Of a DNA stretch of 64,000 nt, positions 43,858 through 51,239 are shown one piece after another. The stretch lies in contig NZ_MCAS01000013.1 of assembly GCF_003610895.1 (NCBI RefSeq), positions 1-64,000 on the forward strand, in the 5' to 3' direction. The DNA is from Paraburkholderia fungorum. GTDB taxonomy: Bacteria; Pseudomonadota; Gammaproteobacteria; Burkholderiales; Burkholderiaceae. How positions within the stretch are numbered: the first letter of the stretch is position 1; every line of letters starts with the position of its first letter. The position numbers were made by a program, and so were the translations under genes. A model generated the notes under the pieces. It saw nothing but the letters and a program-made list of their open reading frames with translations, ran no database searches and was not told the origin of the DNA.

Positions 43858-45713
43858 GTGCCAGCCTCTTTTGCAGACACCGCAGTGATCTCCGCAATGG
43901 TCTCCATCGGACTCGCCGCCGTATCCTCCAGCGCGCCGTCAGACCCGGCGGAGTCTTCGTCGGCCCATCGCACGTCGAGCACGCGCACGGGCATGCCGTG
44001 CTGCGCGCAGTATGCGAGCCAACGGATCTGGTTGTCCTGCAAGCGATCGCCGGGGCCCTTTACTTCGATCAACTCATAACGGCGCTCAGCCGGCCAGAAA
44101 CGAATCAGGTCCGGCAGACCTGAGCGGTTGCCACGGATATCACGCAGCAGACGCTCGAACCAGAGTTTCAGATGTGCGGCAGGCAGGCAATCGAGCGCCA
44201 GCGCAACGAGTTCCGGCGTCAGCACGCCCCAGAACACAAACGGCGATTGCACACCCGCCTTGCTTTGCAGATGTCGAAGAATCGTCTCGCGATAAGCACT
44301 GCTGTCGAGTTGCGCGAGACACGCGGCGAATTGTTCCGCGCGGCGTGCCTGAAAATCCGGCGCATGCAGATCGGCCGGCCCGCGCTGGAACGGATGAAAA
44401 AACGCGCCGGGGAGCGCCGCGAACACCGGCTCCCAGCACAGCAAACCGAACAGCGAATTGATCAGTGCGTTTTCGACGTAATGAACCGGTGCCGACTCAC
44501 ACGTCAAATGATCGCGGGCGACGTATTCGACCGCTTGCGGCACCTCGGGCCTCGGCAGCACCAGCGTGCTGCGCTCGACAGGCCGTGCGGCCGGCACGCG
44601 CGCCACCCGCTCGCCACGCTTGCGCTGCAAACGCGGCAACATGCGCGCGACACGTTGTGCTTCCTCTTCGCTTTCAGGCCTGACAGCGGCTTGCGAAGCG
44701 AGGGCGAAGGCTTCCTCGAAGCGTTCGCATCGTTCCAGCACGCGCAAGCGCCGATGGCGCGCGCCCGGCCACGCACAACGCTCGTAGACGGCCAGTGCAG
44801 CAGGCCAGTTCCATTGACGCTCGCAATGCTGGCCGACACGAAACAACAGTTTCGCGCGACGCGTTTCGAGCCAGGGGTTCGAGATCTCGATCGCGACAAT
44901 CGCGGCGACGAGTTCGTCGACCGCCCCTGCTTCAGCATCGCCCGTGGGCAGCCATTCGAGTGCCTCACGGCACGCATGCAACGCAAGGTACACGTCCACG
45001 TCCGCGCGTTGCTGGAATGCGCGCGATGACGGCGCGAATGCCACCTTCTCGTATTGGAACACCCCAAGGTCGGCCAGTACGAACTCCGACCAGTCCTGCT
45101 GCAAGTTGCCGAAGAACATCAGGCGCAGACGCTCGCAGAGTGGCGCGATGGCGACATGGAAAACACGGTCGGTGGTCTCGCTATGCCACGTGAGCAACGA
45201 ATGCCCGGTCGCGCTTCGTTCCCCGTCCTCGTCTTCGCTTTCGCTTTCGCTTTCGCTTTCGCTTTCGCTTTCGCTTTCGCAAAACAACGGCCGCAGCGTT
45301 TCCAGCAGATCGGGTTTGCGCAAGCCCTTCGCGCCCGGAATCAGCGCGATGGCATCCGCAAAGATCAGCAGCAACTCGGGACGGGTGGTGAGCGCGAACA
45401 GGTCGTCGAGCGTCAGGTCCGGGTCGGTATCGACCCAGCCGAGCGCCGCGAGAGGCGCAACGGCCTCAAAGGGGCAACCGATCTCGTCATAAGCAAGACG
45501 GCTGGCGCGGAACAGTGTGCCCTTGCGCATCAGCATGCGAACCAGCAACGCGCGCGAGGCTTGCGGCAAAGCGGCGAACGCGCGCAGAAAGCTGTGTTCG
45601 TGCGCGTCCAGCAGATCGTCGTAACGCTCGGCGAGCCACGCCAGCGCACGTTCGAAGTTCAGCAGGTAGTAAGGGGCATCAGCGCGGAGGTCTGACGGAG
45701 CATCTATCGCCAC
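43854..45713 (-). CDS. VRR-NUC domain nuclease (FAN1-like)
   Basis: 619 aa. The C-terminal VRR-NUC domain has P534-D535, E550-V-K552 and Q562 (motifs GLPDLIRF, ELIEVKGPGD and DNQIRWLAY), the catalytic set of FAN1-type structure-specific nucleases that unhook DNA interstrand crosslinks. The N-terminal part (20-130) and TPR-like middle (about 270-360) fit bacterial FAN1. An acidic serine-glutamate run (146-163) is encoded by a hexanucleotide repeat at 45239-45280. Coupled to the FeS helicase downstream. The first ATG is used. Confidence 0.88.
   Translation of the reverse strand: MAIDAPSDLRADAPYYLLNFERALAWLAERYDDLLDAHEHSFLRAFAALPQASRALLVRMLMRKGTLFRASRLAYDEIGCPFEAVAPLAALGWVDTDPDLTLDDLFALTTRPELLLIFADAIALIPGAKGLRKPDLLETLRPLFCESESESESESESESEDEDGERSATGHSLLTWHSETTDRVFHVAIAPLCERLRLMFFGNLQQDWSEFVLADLGVFQYEKVAFAPSSRAFQQRADVDVYLALHACREALEWLPTGDAEAGAVDELVAAIVAIEISNPWLETRRAKLLFRVGQHCERQWNWPAALAVYERCAWPGARHRRLRVLERCERFEEAFALASQAAVRPESEEEAQRVARMLPRLQRKRGERVARVPAARPVERSTLVLPRPEVPQAVEYVARDHLTCESAPVHYVENALINSLFGLLCWEPVFAALPGAFFHPFQRGPADLHAPDFQARRAEQFAACLAQLDSSAYRETILRHLQSKAGVQSPFVFWGVLTPELVALALDCLPAAHLKLWFERLLRDIRGNRSGLPDLIRFWPAERRYELIEVKGPGDRLQDNQIRWLAYCAQHGMPVRVLDVRWADEDSAGSDGALEDTAASPMETIAEITAVSAKEAGT
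45239..45280. repeat. hexanucleotide tandem repeat inside the VRR-NUC gene
   Basis: Seven perfect TTTCGC units (plus one imperfect unit at 45233-45238), coding for alternating Ser-Glu on the minus strand. Changes in copy number keep the frame and alter only the length of the acidic linker. Confidence 0.95.
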
Positions 45714-45818
45714 GGGGCTTTCACGAAACCTGTATGTTTATACAGTGATGATAGCAAAGTCCGTGGAAGGGTCGTCCGGCAAACGCTTTGCTGGCAGTGC
45801 CGTTAAGGCCCGCGGTTG

Positions 45819-46775
45819 TCAAAGTGTGGCCAGAAGCTTCAAAGCTGTCGACTTGAATACGGGGAAAGCCTCCCCGAAGCTCGGCCTCGTCACTCCATAA
45901 ACAAGCGGCAGCAGCACCCGCTCATACTCAAGTTTCGTCTGCTCTTCTGTTTCCGCGATTGCCAGGGTCGCCGTCATGGATTGCTTCGGATCTTCGACAA
46001 ACGCTGTGTGATGATGAAACTCTGCGCGGTCGTACTCAACGCAGTCTTTAAAGTGAGCCGCCGCTCGATCAACGAATGCCGCGTTCGAGCCAACAATGCA
46101 GTAGGTGTCGTAAATGTGACGCACCAGTGCCTGATCCCACTTGTCCCGCACACCTGCACGGTGTTCCGCGTGACGGCGCAAAAACGACAGAACCTTTTCC
46201 GCGAGCGTTTCTTCGACAGCTACGCACGGCATGCCGACCGGCGCCCCCGCACGATTCGCCAGACGATCGATCAGATACCCGATGGATTTTTGTGCAACGG
46301 CAAAGCTCGGCGTGCGCACCGTAAATTCGAGACTTAAATGAGGCCGCAAGCTGGTGTGAGCGGTATAGCGTGTTTTGTAACTCCAACCAGACGCAAAGTA
46401 ACGGTTCGCGTTGAGCGCCCGTTGTTCCTCTTCAATGATCTGAAAGCCCAATGCTTTCATCACGTCGATTACGGCGTTTTTCAGCTTGCCAAGATAAGTC
46501 TTCACGCCGCTTTGCGTGAGGCCGTGATCGGCATTCAGCACCACCTTCAGATCAACGTCCTCGGACATTCGCTCGATCAAACCATGCGCTTTGGACAGGC
46601 TTGTGCCGCCGCAAAATACGAATCGAATGTGCCTATGCTGAAGTTTCGCCAACGCGTGCAAGGCGTCAGTGACATGGATATCTTTCTCGAGGATAAAAGC
46701 AGAGAGGTTTCCGGCCAGCCCCTCCGCGGTGATCGAATCAATAAGCTCTTTCTGTTCTTCCGAGATTATTTTCAT
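45819..46775 (-). CDS. AbiEii-type nucleotidyltransferase toxin
   Basis: 318 aa. Polymerase-beta-like nucleotidyltransferase signature GGTSLSKAHGLIERMSEDVDLKV: GGTSLSK at 56-62, catalytic D73 and D75. Such toxins (AbiEii/MenT class) transfer nucleotides, in MenT to tRNA acceptor ends, and stop growth. The start MKIISEEQKEL at 46775 overlaps the end of the antitoxin gene by 38 bp. Codon use and GC content are lower than in the neighbours, suggesting horizontal acquisition. No frameshift seen. Confidence 0.88.
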   Translation of the reverse strand: MKIISEEQKELIDSITAEGLAGNLSAFILEKDIHVTDALHALAKLQHRHIRFVFCGGTSLSKAHGLIERMSEDVDLKVVLNADHGLTQSGVKTYLGKLKNAVIDVMKALGFQIIEEEQRALNANRYFASGWSYKTRYTAHTSLRPHLSLEFTVRTPSFAVAQKSIGYLIDRLANRAGAPVGMPCVAVEETLAEKVLSFLRRHAEHRAGVRDKWDQALVRHIYDTYCIVGSNAAFVDRAAAHFKDCVEYDRAEFHHHTAFVEDPKQSMTATLAIAETEEQTKLEYERVLLPLVYGVTRPSFGEAFPVFKSTALKLLATL

Positions 46776-47163
46776 ATTGAACAGTTTTGTTGCCGAAACC
46801 CAATTTCCGCACAATGCGACGATTACCGGTGTTGATCACCGTTCCGGCCGGCAATTGAGTTGTTTCACCCGCGTTGTACAGCGCGACTTGCCGGCTCGGG
46901 TAGACCTTGACGCCCATCCTACCCAAGGCCTCCTCGGCCAGAACTTCAACTGGCTGGACAGGGATCGGCACGCCTGACAGGACACTGCGCTTAGCTTTTG
47001 CATATACGCCAACGCCAAGTTTGACGATGACTCCACTCTCCAGCAACTTGCGGAGCGCCCGCCCGATCTGGGCTTCACTACCAAGACGGGCGAGTTCGGT
47101 CCGCAAGAAGACGTCGGACGCCCGCTTGGCAATCGCTATCTTCAGCCGATCTTCAAGGACCAT
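46738..47163 (-). CDS. AbiEi-type (DUF6088) antitoxin
   Basis: 141 aa. N-terminal winged-helix DNA-binding part (VLEDRLKIAIAKRASDVFLRTELARLGSEAQIGRALRKLLESGVIVKLGVGVYAKA) and C-terminal antitoxin part (PSRQVALYNAGETTQLPAGTVINTGNRRIVRKLGFGNKTVQY), matching the DUF6088/AbiEi family. It neutralises the downstream toxin without direct inhibition in type IV systems and represses its own promoter, for which the palindrome at 47210-47230 is the likely operator. Overlaps the toxin gene by 38 bp. Confidence 0.85.
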   Translation of the reverse strand: MVLEDRLKIAIAKRASDVFLRTELARLGSEAQIGRALRKLLESGVIVKLGVGVYAKAKRSVLSGVPIPVQPVEVLAEEALGRMGVKVYPSRQVALYNAGETTQLPAGTVINTGNRRIVRKLGFGNKTVQYENNLGRTERAY

Positions 47164-47209
47164 CGCAAACTCCGCTCATCGAATTAACCATAATAAACCA
47201 TTAACTCAA

Positions 47210-47230
47210 TGATTTTTATGATAAAAATCA
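47210..47230. promoter_or_regulatory. perfect palindrome, probable AbiEi operator
   Basis: TGATTTTTAT (47210-47219) and ATAAAAATCA (47221-47230) are perfect inverted repeats around a single G. Located 46 bp upstream of the antitoxin start in a clearly AT-rich stretch. A second pair of ATGGTT direct repeats (minus strand) lies between it and the start codon. Confidence 0.6.
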
Positions 47231-47317
47231 AACAAACATCGATCATCGGGTTAGTATAGCACGTGTCCGGGGATGAACCGGTATCACCCGGCGGCGCCTT
47301 GACATGCCCGAGAGTCT

Positions 47318-47905
47318 TTACGGCCCCGCCACCCACACCACCGTCAACGACCGCACCCCCTGCGCGCCGCGAATCAGCACGCCTTCGATATCCGCCGTGG
47401 CCGAAGGGCCGGTGACCAGCGCCGCAAAGCGCGCCTCGCGGAAGTCGTCGCGACGGTACACGTCCTGCAAGCCGTCGAGCAACTGCGCCGGGTCGAGCAG
47501 CACCACCAGATGCTGCACGATGTACCCCAACGCGTTGACCCAATACTCGCGCTCGCTGAACCACACCGAACCGGTTTCAGCGACACCGAAGCGCGCCCGC
47601 ACCACGCCCACCTCGACATCCTGCAGCGAAGCCGGCTCGGTTTCGGCCGTGATTTCACGCGTGCCGGGCACTTCGGGCGTAGCCGACGCCACCGACGCGG
47701 CAGCGCCGAACCGCTCACGGATCAGCGCAAGCACGTCATCCGCAGCCGACACGTCGACGCAAGTCCCGCCCATCGACTGCAACGCGGACGTGAAACGCGA
47801 GCGCAGATCGCCGCCCACCGAAGCGAACAACTGCACATCGGGCCGCGGGCGCGCCGGCGGTTGCGCCTCGCGCACCTTCGCCAGAAAAGCTTCACGCGTT
47901 GCCAT
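47318..47905 (-). CDS. lutC: lactate utilization protein C
   Basis: 195 aa, LUD-domain protein of the LutC/YkgG family, third component of the iron-sulfur L-lactate dehydrogenase LutABC. Shows VADE-like ETEPASLQDVEVGVVRARFGVAETGSVWFSEREYWVN and LVTGPSATADIEGVLIRGAQG, both typical. Start at ATG 47905 follows GGAGGTGG and overlaps the end of lutB by 14 bp; ATG at 47917 is possible. Last gene of the operon. Confidence 0.92.
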   Translation of the reverse strand: MATREAFLAKVREAQPPARPRPDVQLFASVGGDLRSRFTSALQSMGGTCVDVSAADDVLALIRERFGAAASVASATPEVPGTREITAETEPASLQDVEVGVVRARFGVAETGSVWFSEREYWVNALGYIVQHLVVLLDPAQLLDGLQDVYRRDDFREARFAALVTGPSATADIEGVLIRGAQGVRSLTVVWVAGP

Positions 47906-49283
47906 CGCCACCTCCACGATTTTTCTTGTACCAGGCGTGGAAGGTCAGCTTCGGCGCCTGTGGCAACTCACGCTGCCTGCCCCAGATATTGAGCGGGTTA
48001 TAGAGCACGAAATTCGGCAGCCGCCGCAGCGCACCGCTCATGGACGACACCGTCGCCCGATACAGCGTCGGACTCGCGAGCAGGCGCCCCGCCATCTTCA
48101 GCACTTCCTGCTTCACGAACGGCACCTCGTGACGTTCGGCGATCACCGTGCGCCATTTGTAGATCTGCTCGTGAATATTGATCTTCACCGGGCACACATT
48201 CGTGCAACTGCCGTTGAGCGTCGACGCGAACGGCAAAGCGCTATAGCGCTTCAGATCGAAAGTCGGATTGATGATCGCGCCGATCGGCCCCGAATACGTG
48301 CCGCCATACGACAAACCGCCACTGCGCCGGTACACGGGGCACGTATTCATACACGCGCCGCAGCGAATGCATTTGAGCGAATACCAGAAGTCCTCCATCG
48401 CGAGCCGCTCCGAGCGCCCGTGATCGACGAGGATGAAATGCATCTCGGTGCCCGGACGTGGCGCACGGAAATGCGAGGTGTACTGCGTAATCGGCGAACC
48501 GAGCGCGCTGCGCGACAGCATGCGGATGAATACGCCTAGATCCGACACCTTCGGAATCAGCTTCTCGATACCGATCGACGCGATATGCAACGGCGGCACA
48601 TTTGCGGACAGGTCGGCATTGCCTTCGTTAGTACACACTACGACCGTGCCCGTCTCCGCCACCGCGAAATTGCAGCCCGTCATGCCAGCGGTTTTCTCGC
48701 GCACGAAATACGGCCGCGTGTTCATCCGCTGGCTTTCGGCAAGATAATGAATATCGCTGTTGTTCGGATCGGTGCCGATGGTGCGGCCGAACAGTTCGGC
48801 CACGTCGGCGCGCAGTTTATGGACCGCGGGCACCACCATATGGCTCGGATCCTGATGATCGAGTTGCTGGATCCGCTCGCCGAGATCGGTTTCCATCACC
48901 GTGATGCCACGCGGTTCAAGATACTCGCGCATCTTGCATTCGTCCGTGAGCATCGACTTGCTTTTGACCAGCGTGGTCATGCCGCGCTCGGACATCAGTT
49001 TGTGGACGAGCGCATTGTGCTCCTCGGCCGTCGCGGCCCAATGCACCACGACGCCATTGGCCTCAGCCGCGGCGGCGAACTGTTCGAGATAGTCCGACAG
49101 ATGCGACAGCGTGTGTTCCTTGATGCCCGACGCCAGTTCGCGCAGCGTCTCCCATTCCGCCATGCCGTGCGCCTGCGCATCGCGCTTCTCACGCAAATCC
49201 CACAGACGCCTGTCATGAAACGCCACGTGTTCGGTCTTGCTGATGAAGGCGCCCGCGGCTTTCGCGTGATCGATGCGGCTCAT
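47892..49283 (-). CDS. lutB: lactate utilization protein B, 2[4Fe-4S] protein
   Basis: 463 aa. N-terminal LUD domain (ending with TGTVVVCTNEGNADLSANVPPLHIASIGIEKL), then two iron-sulfur motifs CIRCGACMNTCPVYRR and SCTNVCPVKINIHEQI. Carries electrons in the LutABC complex oxidising L-lactate to pyruvate. The start overlaps the stop of lutA by four bases (ATGA). Confidence 0.95.
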   Translation of the reverse strand: MSRIDHAKAAGAFISKTEHVAFHDRRLWDLREKRDAQAHGMAEWETLRELASGIKEHTLSHLSDYLEQFAAAAEANGVVVHWAATAEEHNALVHKLMSERGMTTLVKSKSMLTDECKMREYLEPRGITVMETDLGERIQQLDHQDPSHMVVPAVHKLRADVAELFGRTIGTDPNNSDIHYLAESQRMNTRPYFVREKTAGMTGCNFAVAETGTVVVCTNEGNADLSANVPPLHIASIGIEKLIPKVSDLGVFIRMLSRSALGSPITQYTSHFRAPRPGTEMHFILVDHGRSERLAMEDFWYSLKCIRCGACMNTCPVYRRSGGLSYGGTYSGPIGAIINPTFDLKRYSALPFASTLNGSCTNVCPVKINIHEQIYKWRTVIAERHEVPFVKQEVLKMAGRLLASPTLYRATVSSMSGALRRLPNFVLYNPLNIWGRQRELPQAPKLTFHAWYKKNRGGGDGNA

Positions 49284-50023
49284 GCGCGCGCTCCGTTAAG
49301 CACCTGCGCGATATGAATGAAGCGTGCGTCGGCTTTCATCCGTTCCGCGCAACCTTGCTGGTGCATCAGGCACGACATGTCGCCCGATACGATGTACTCG
49401 GCGCCCGCATTGAGATGATCGCGAACCTTGTCCTGCCCCATGCGCACCGACACCGGCTCTTCGGTCACTGAAAACGTGCCGCCGAAACCGCAGCATTCGT
49501 CGGGGCGCGACGGTTTGGCGAATTCGATGCCTTTAACGCCTTCGAGCAAGGCGCGCGGTTTCGAGAACGGCGCCGCGGCGATCTCCGAGACTGACGCTTC
49601 CTTCAGATGGCGCAACGCGCTGCAACTGTTATGCAGCCCGACGCGATGCGGAAACTCAGCCCATGGAAACTCGCGCGCGCCGACCACGTCGTGCAGAAAC
49701 TCGACGAGTTCATACGCGCTGGCGCGAACCTTCCTGACCTCATCGGTTTGCCCGATCGCGCTCAGATGCTCACGCACGTGATGAATGCAGCTCGCCGACG
49801 GCCCGACGATGTAGTCATAGCCGGCGAAGTTGCGCGCGAACACGCGCTCGGCGCCGGCAGCCTCCGCTTGCGCACCGCTATTGGCCATCGGCTGGCCACA
49901 GCAGGTTTGCTCCTGCGGATAGTCAACCTCGATGCCGAAGCGTTCGAGCAATTCGAGCGTGGCGATCCCCACCTCGGGATAGAACGCGTCGATAAAGCAC
50001 GGAATAAACAGGGCGACTTTCAT
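49280..50023 (-). CDS. lutA: lactate utilization protein A, (Fe-S)-binding CCG-domain protein
   Basis: 247 aa with two cysteine-rich CCG domains: CFIDAFYPEVGIATLELLERFG...TCCGQPMANSG and HNSCSALRHLKE...ECCGFGGTFSVTE, as in glycolate oxidase GlcF and heterodisulfide reductase. Forms the lactate-oxidising complex with LutB and LutC. First gene of the operon, 168 bp downstream of a sigma-70 promoter with a GntR-type operator. Start matches the family start MKVALFIPC. Confidence 0.95.
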   Translation of the reverse strand: MKVALFIPCFIDAFYPEVGIATLELLERFGIEVDYPQEQTCCGQPMANSGAQAEAAGAERVFARNFAGYDYIVGPSASCIHHVREHLSAIGQTDEVRKVRASAYELVEFLHDVVGAREFPWAEFPHRVGLHNSCSALRHLKEASVSEIAAAPFSKPRALLEGVKGIEFAKPSRPDECCGFGGTFSVTEEPVSVRMGQDKVRDHLNAGAEYIVSGDMSCLMHQQGCAERMKADARFIHIAQVLNGARA

Positions 50024-50181
50024 AAGCTCATTGAAAAGGAAGGCGATGGCCGGCGCTTCATCCGCTCTACTGCGGGAATCGAGGCGGCGCAGGCGTTTCC
50101 CGCCGACAGCATGCGCGTGAGCGGTCGGCCGGGTAACTCATTGCAGCCGCCAATTGCAGCCTCTCAGTCAGACTGGTCATG

Positions 50182-50227
50182 TTGGTCTGACCAAGAATTA
50201 TATAAGGAAGCCGCCGGGTGGTGTCAA
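50182..50227 (-). promoter_or_regulatory. lutABC promoter with LldR/FadR-type operator
   Basis: On the minus strand: -35 TTGACA (50222-50227), 17-bp spacer, -10 TATATA (50199-50204), a near-consensus sigma-70 promoter. Just downstream, TTGGTC-T-GACCAA (50182-50194) is a perfect palindrome of the LldR/FadR operator type, placed at the expected transcription start. A second GGTC/GACC half-site is at about 50174. Binding there by the GntR protein encoded upstream would repress lutABC, relieved by lactate (inference). The leader to lutA is about 165 bases; with the promoter it fills the 336-bp gap 50024-50359. Confidence 0.72.
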
Positions 50228-50359
50228 CCGGAAATCGCTGGTGGAACGGGTTGCGCGGATCGCCACGTGGCGGCGCAGGCGCGCGGCTCACCGCTCGCGG
50301 GACGAGCCCGAGCGGCGCACAAGAATCAGATAAACAGGAGGATCAGAAGCCCGGCAGAC

Positions 50360-51106
50360 TCAGGAAACCACGCTTGGCGAAGGTTTCGTCGCGTCTTCCT
50401 TGTACATCTCGCGCACATAGGTCAGATGACGTTCCGCGGCCTTACGCGCCTTGAGCGGGTCGCGCGTGACAACCGCGTCGTAGATTGCCTGATGCTGGCT
50501 CATCAACTGCTTTTCCATCGCGTCGTCATAATCGATCAGACGATGGTACTGGCGCATACCTTCGCGAATCAGCGTATGGATGCCGTGCATCACATGGGCA
50601 AGCGCGATGTTATGCGTGGAGTCGGCGATGGCCAGGTGGAACGCGGCGTCCAGTTCCGCCAGGTTCACGCGGTCTTGCGACTGGGAGCCGGCCTTCAACG
50701 CTTCGAACGCTTCAGTGATCTTTTGCAGATCGGCCGCCGTGGCGCGTTGCGCGGCGTAGACCGTCGAAATCGATTCGAGACCCTGGCGCAGTTCGAGAAT
50801 ATCGGCACTGGTCCGTGGATTTTGCAGCAACAGTTCGGCGAGTGGCTTGGAGATGATCGGCGCGGTGACGTCGACAACCGTGAAGCCGCCCCGCCCCGAC
50901 GTTTCGATATAGCCGTCTGCTTCCAGCCTGATCAGCGCTTCGCGCAACGACGGCCGCGAGACACCGAGCTGCGTGGCCAGATCCCGTTCGGCCGGCAACC
51001 GGTCGCCCGGCATCAGCGCACCGTCCGAGATCAGCTGCTTGATCTGGTCGGACACCACGTCGGAAAGTCGTTTGCGCGTGAAGGACTGGATCGGGAGAAA
51101 TGGCAT
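50360..51106 (-). CDS. GntR/FadR-family regulator (LldR-like)
   Basis: 248 aa. N-terminal winged helix (VSDQIKQLISDGALMPGDRLPAERDLATQLGVSRPSLREALIRLEADGYIETSGRGG) and a C-terminal FCD domain (DILELRQGLES, FHLAIADSTHN, HQAIYDAVVTRDPLKARKAAERHL) with its metal-binding histidines. It is immediately upstream of lutABC on the same strand and probably represses it in response to lactate, like LldR/LutR. GTATA-like signals not analysed. Confidence 0.92.
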   Translation of the reverse strand: MPFLPIQSFTRKRLSDVVSDQIKQLISDGALMPGDRLPAERDLATQLGVSRPSLREALIRLEADGYIETSGRGGFTVVDVTAPIISKPLAELLLQNPRTSADILELRQGLESISTVYAAQRATAADLQKITEAFEALKAGSQSQDRVNLAELDAAFHLAIADSTHNIALAHVMHGIHTLIREGMRQYHRLIDYDDAMEKQLMSQHQAIYDAVVTRDPLKARKAAERHLTYVREMYKEDATKPSPSVVS

Positions 51107-51239
51107 GGGCAGCGCGGGTGAAGCCTGGGTTGGTCAAACCGGGTTGGCGAAGCCGTGGACAACGGCATGGACGCGCCGTCGAACAGGTGCGTCAAAGTGG
51201 ACGCAAAGTAGACGCTAAGTTGCTGAATTATACCGTCAG

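Noticed and set aside
45239..45280. Phase-variable switch by repeat slippage
   Set aside because: Units are six bases, so copy-number change keeps the frame and cannot switch the gene off.
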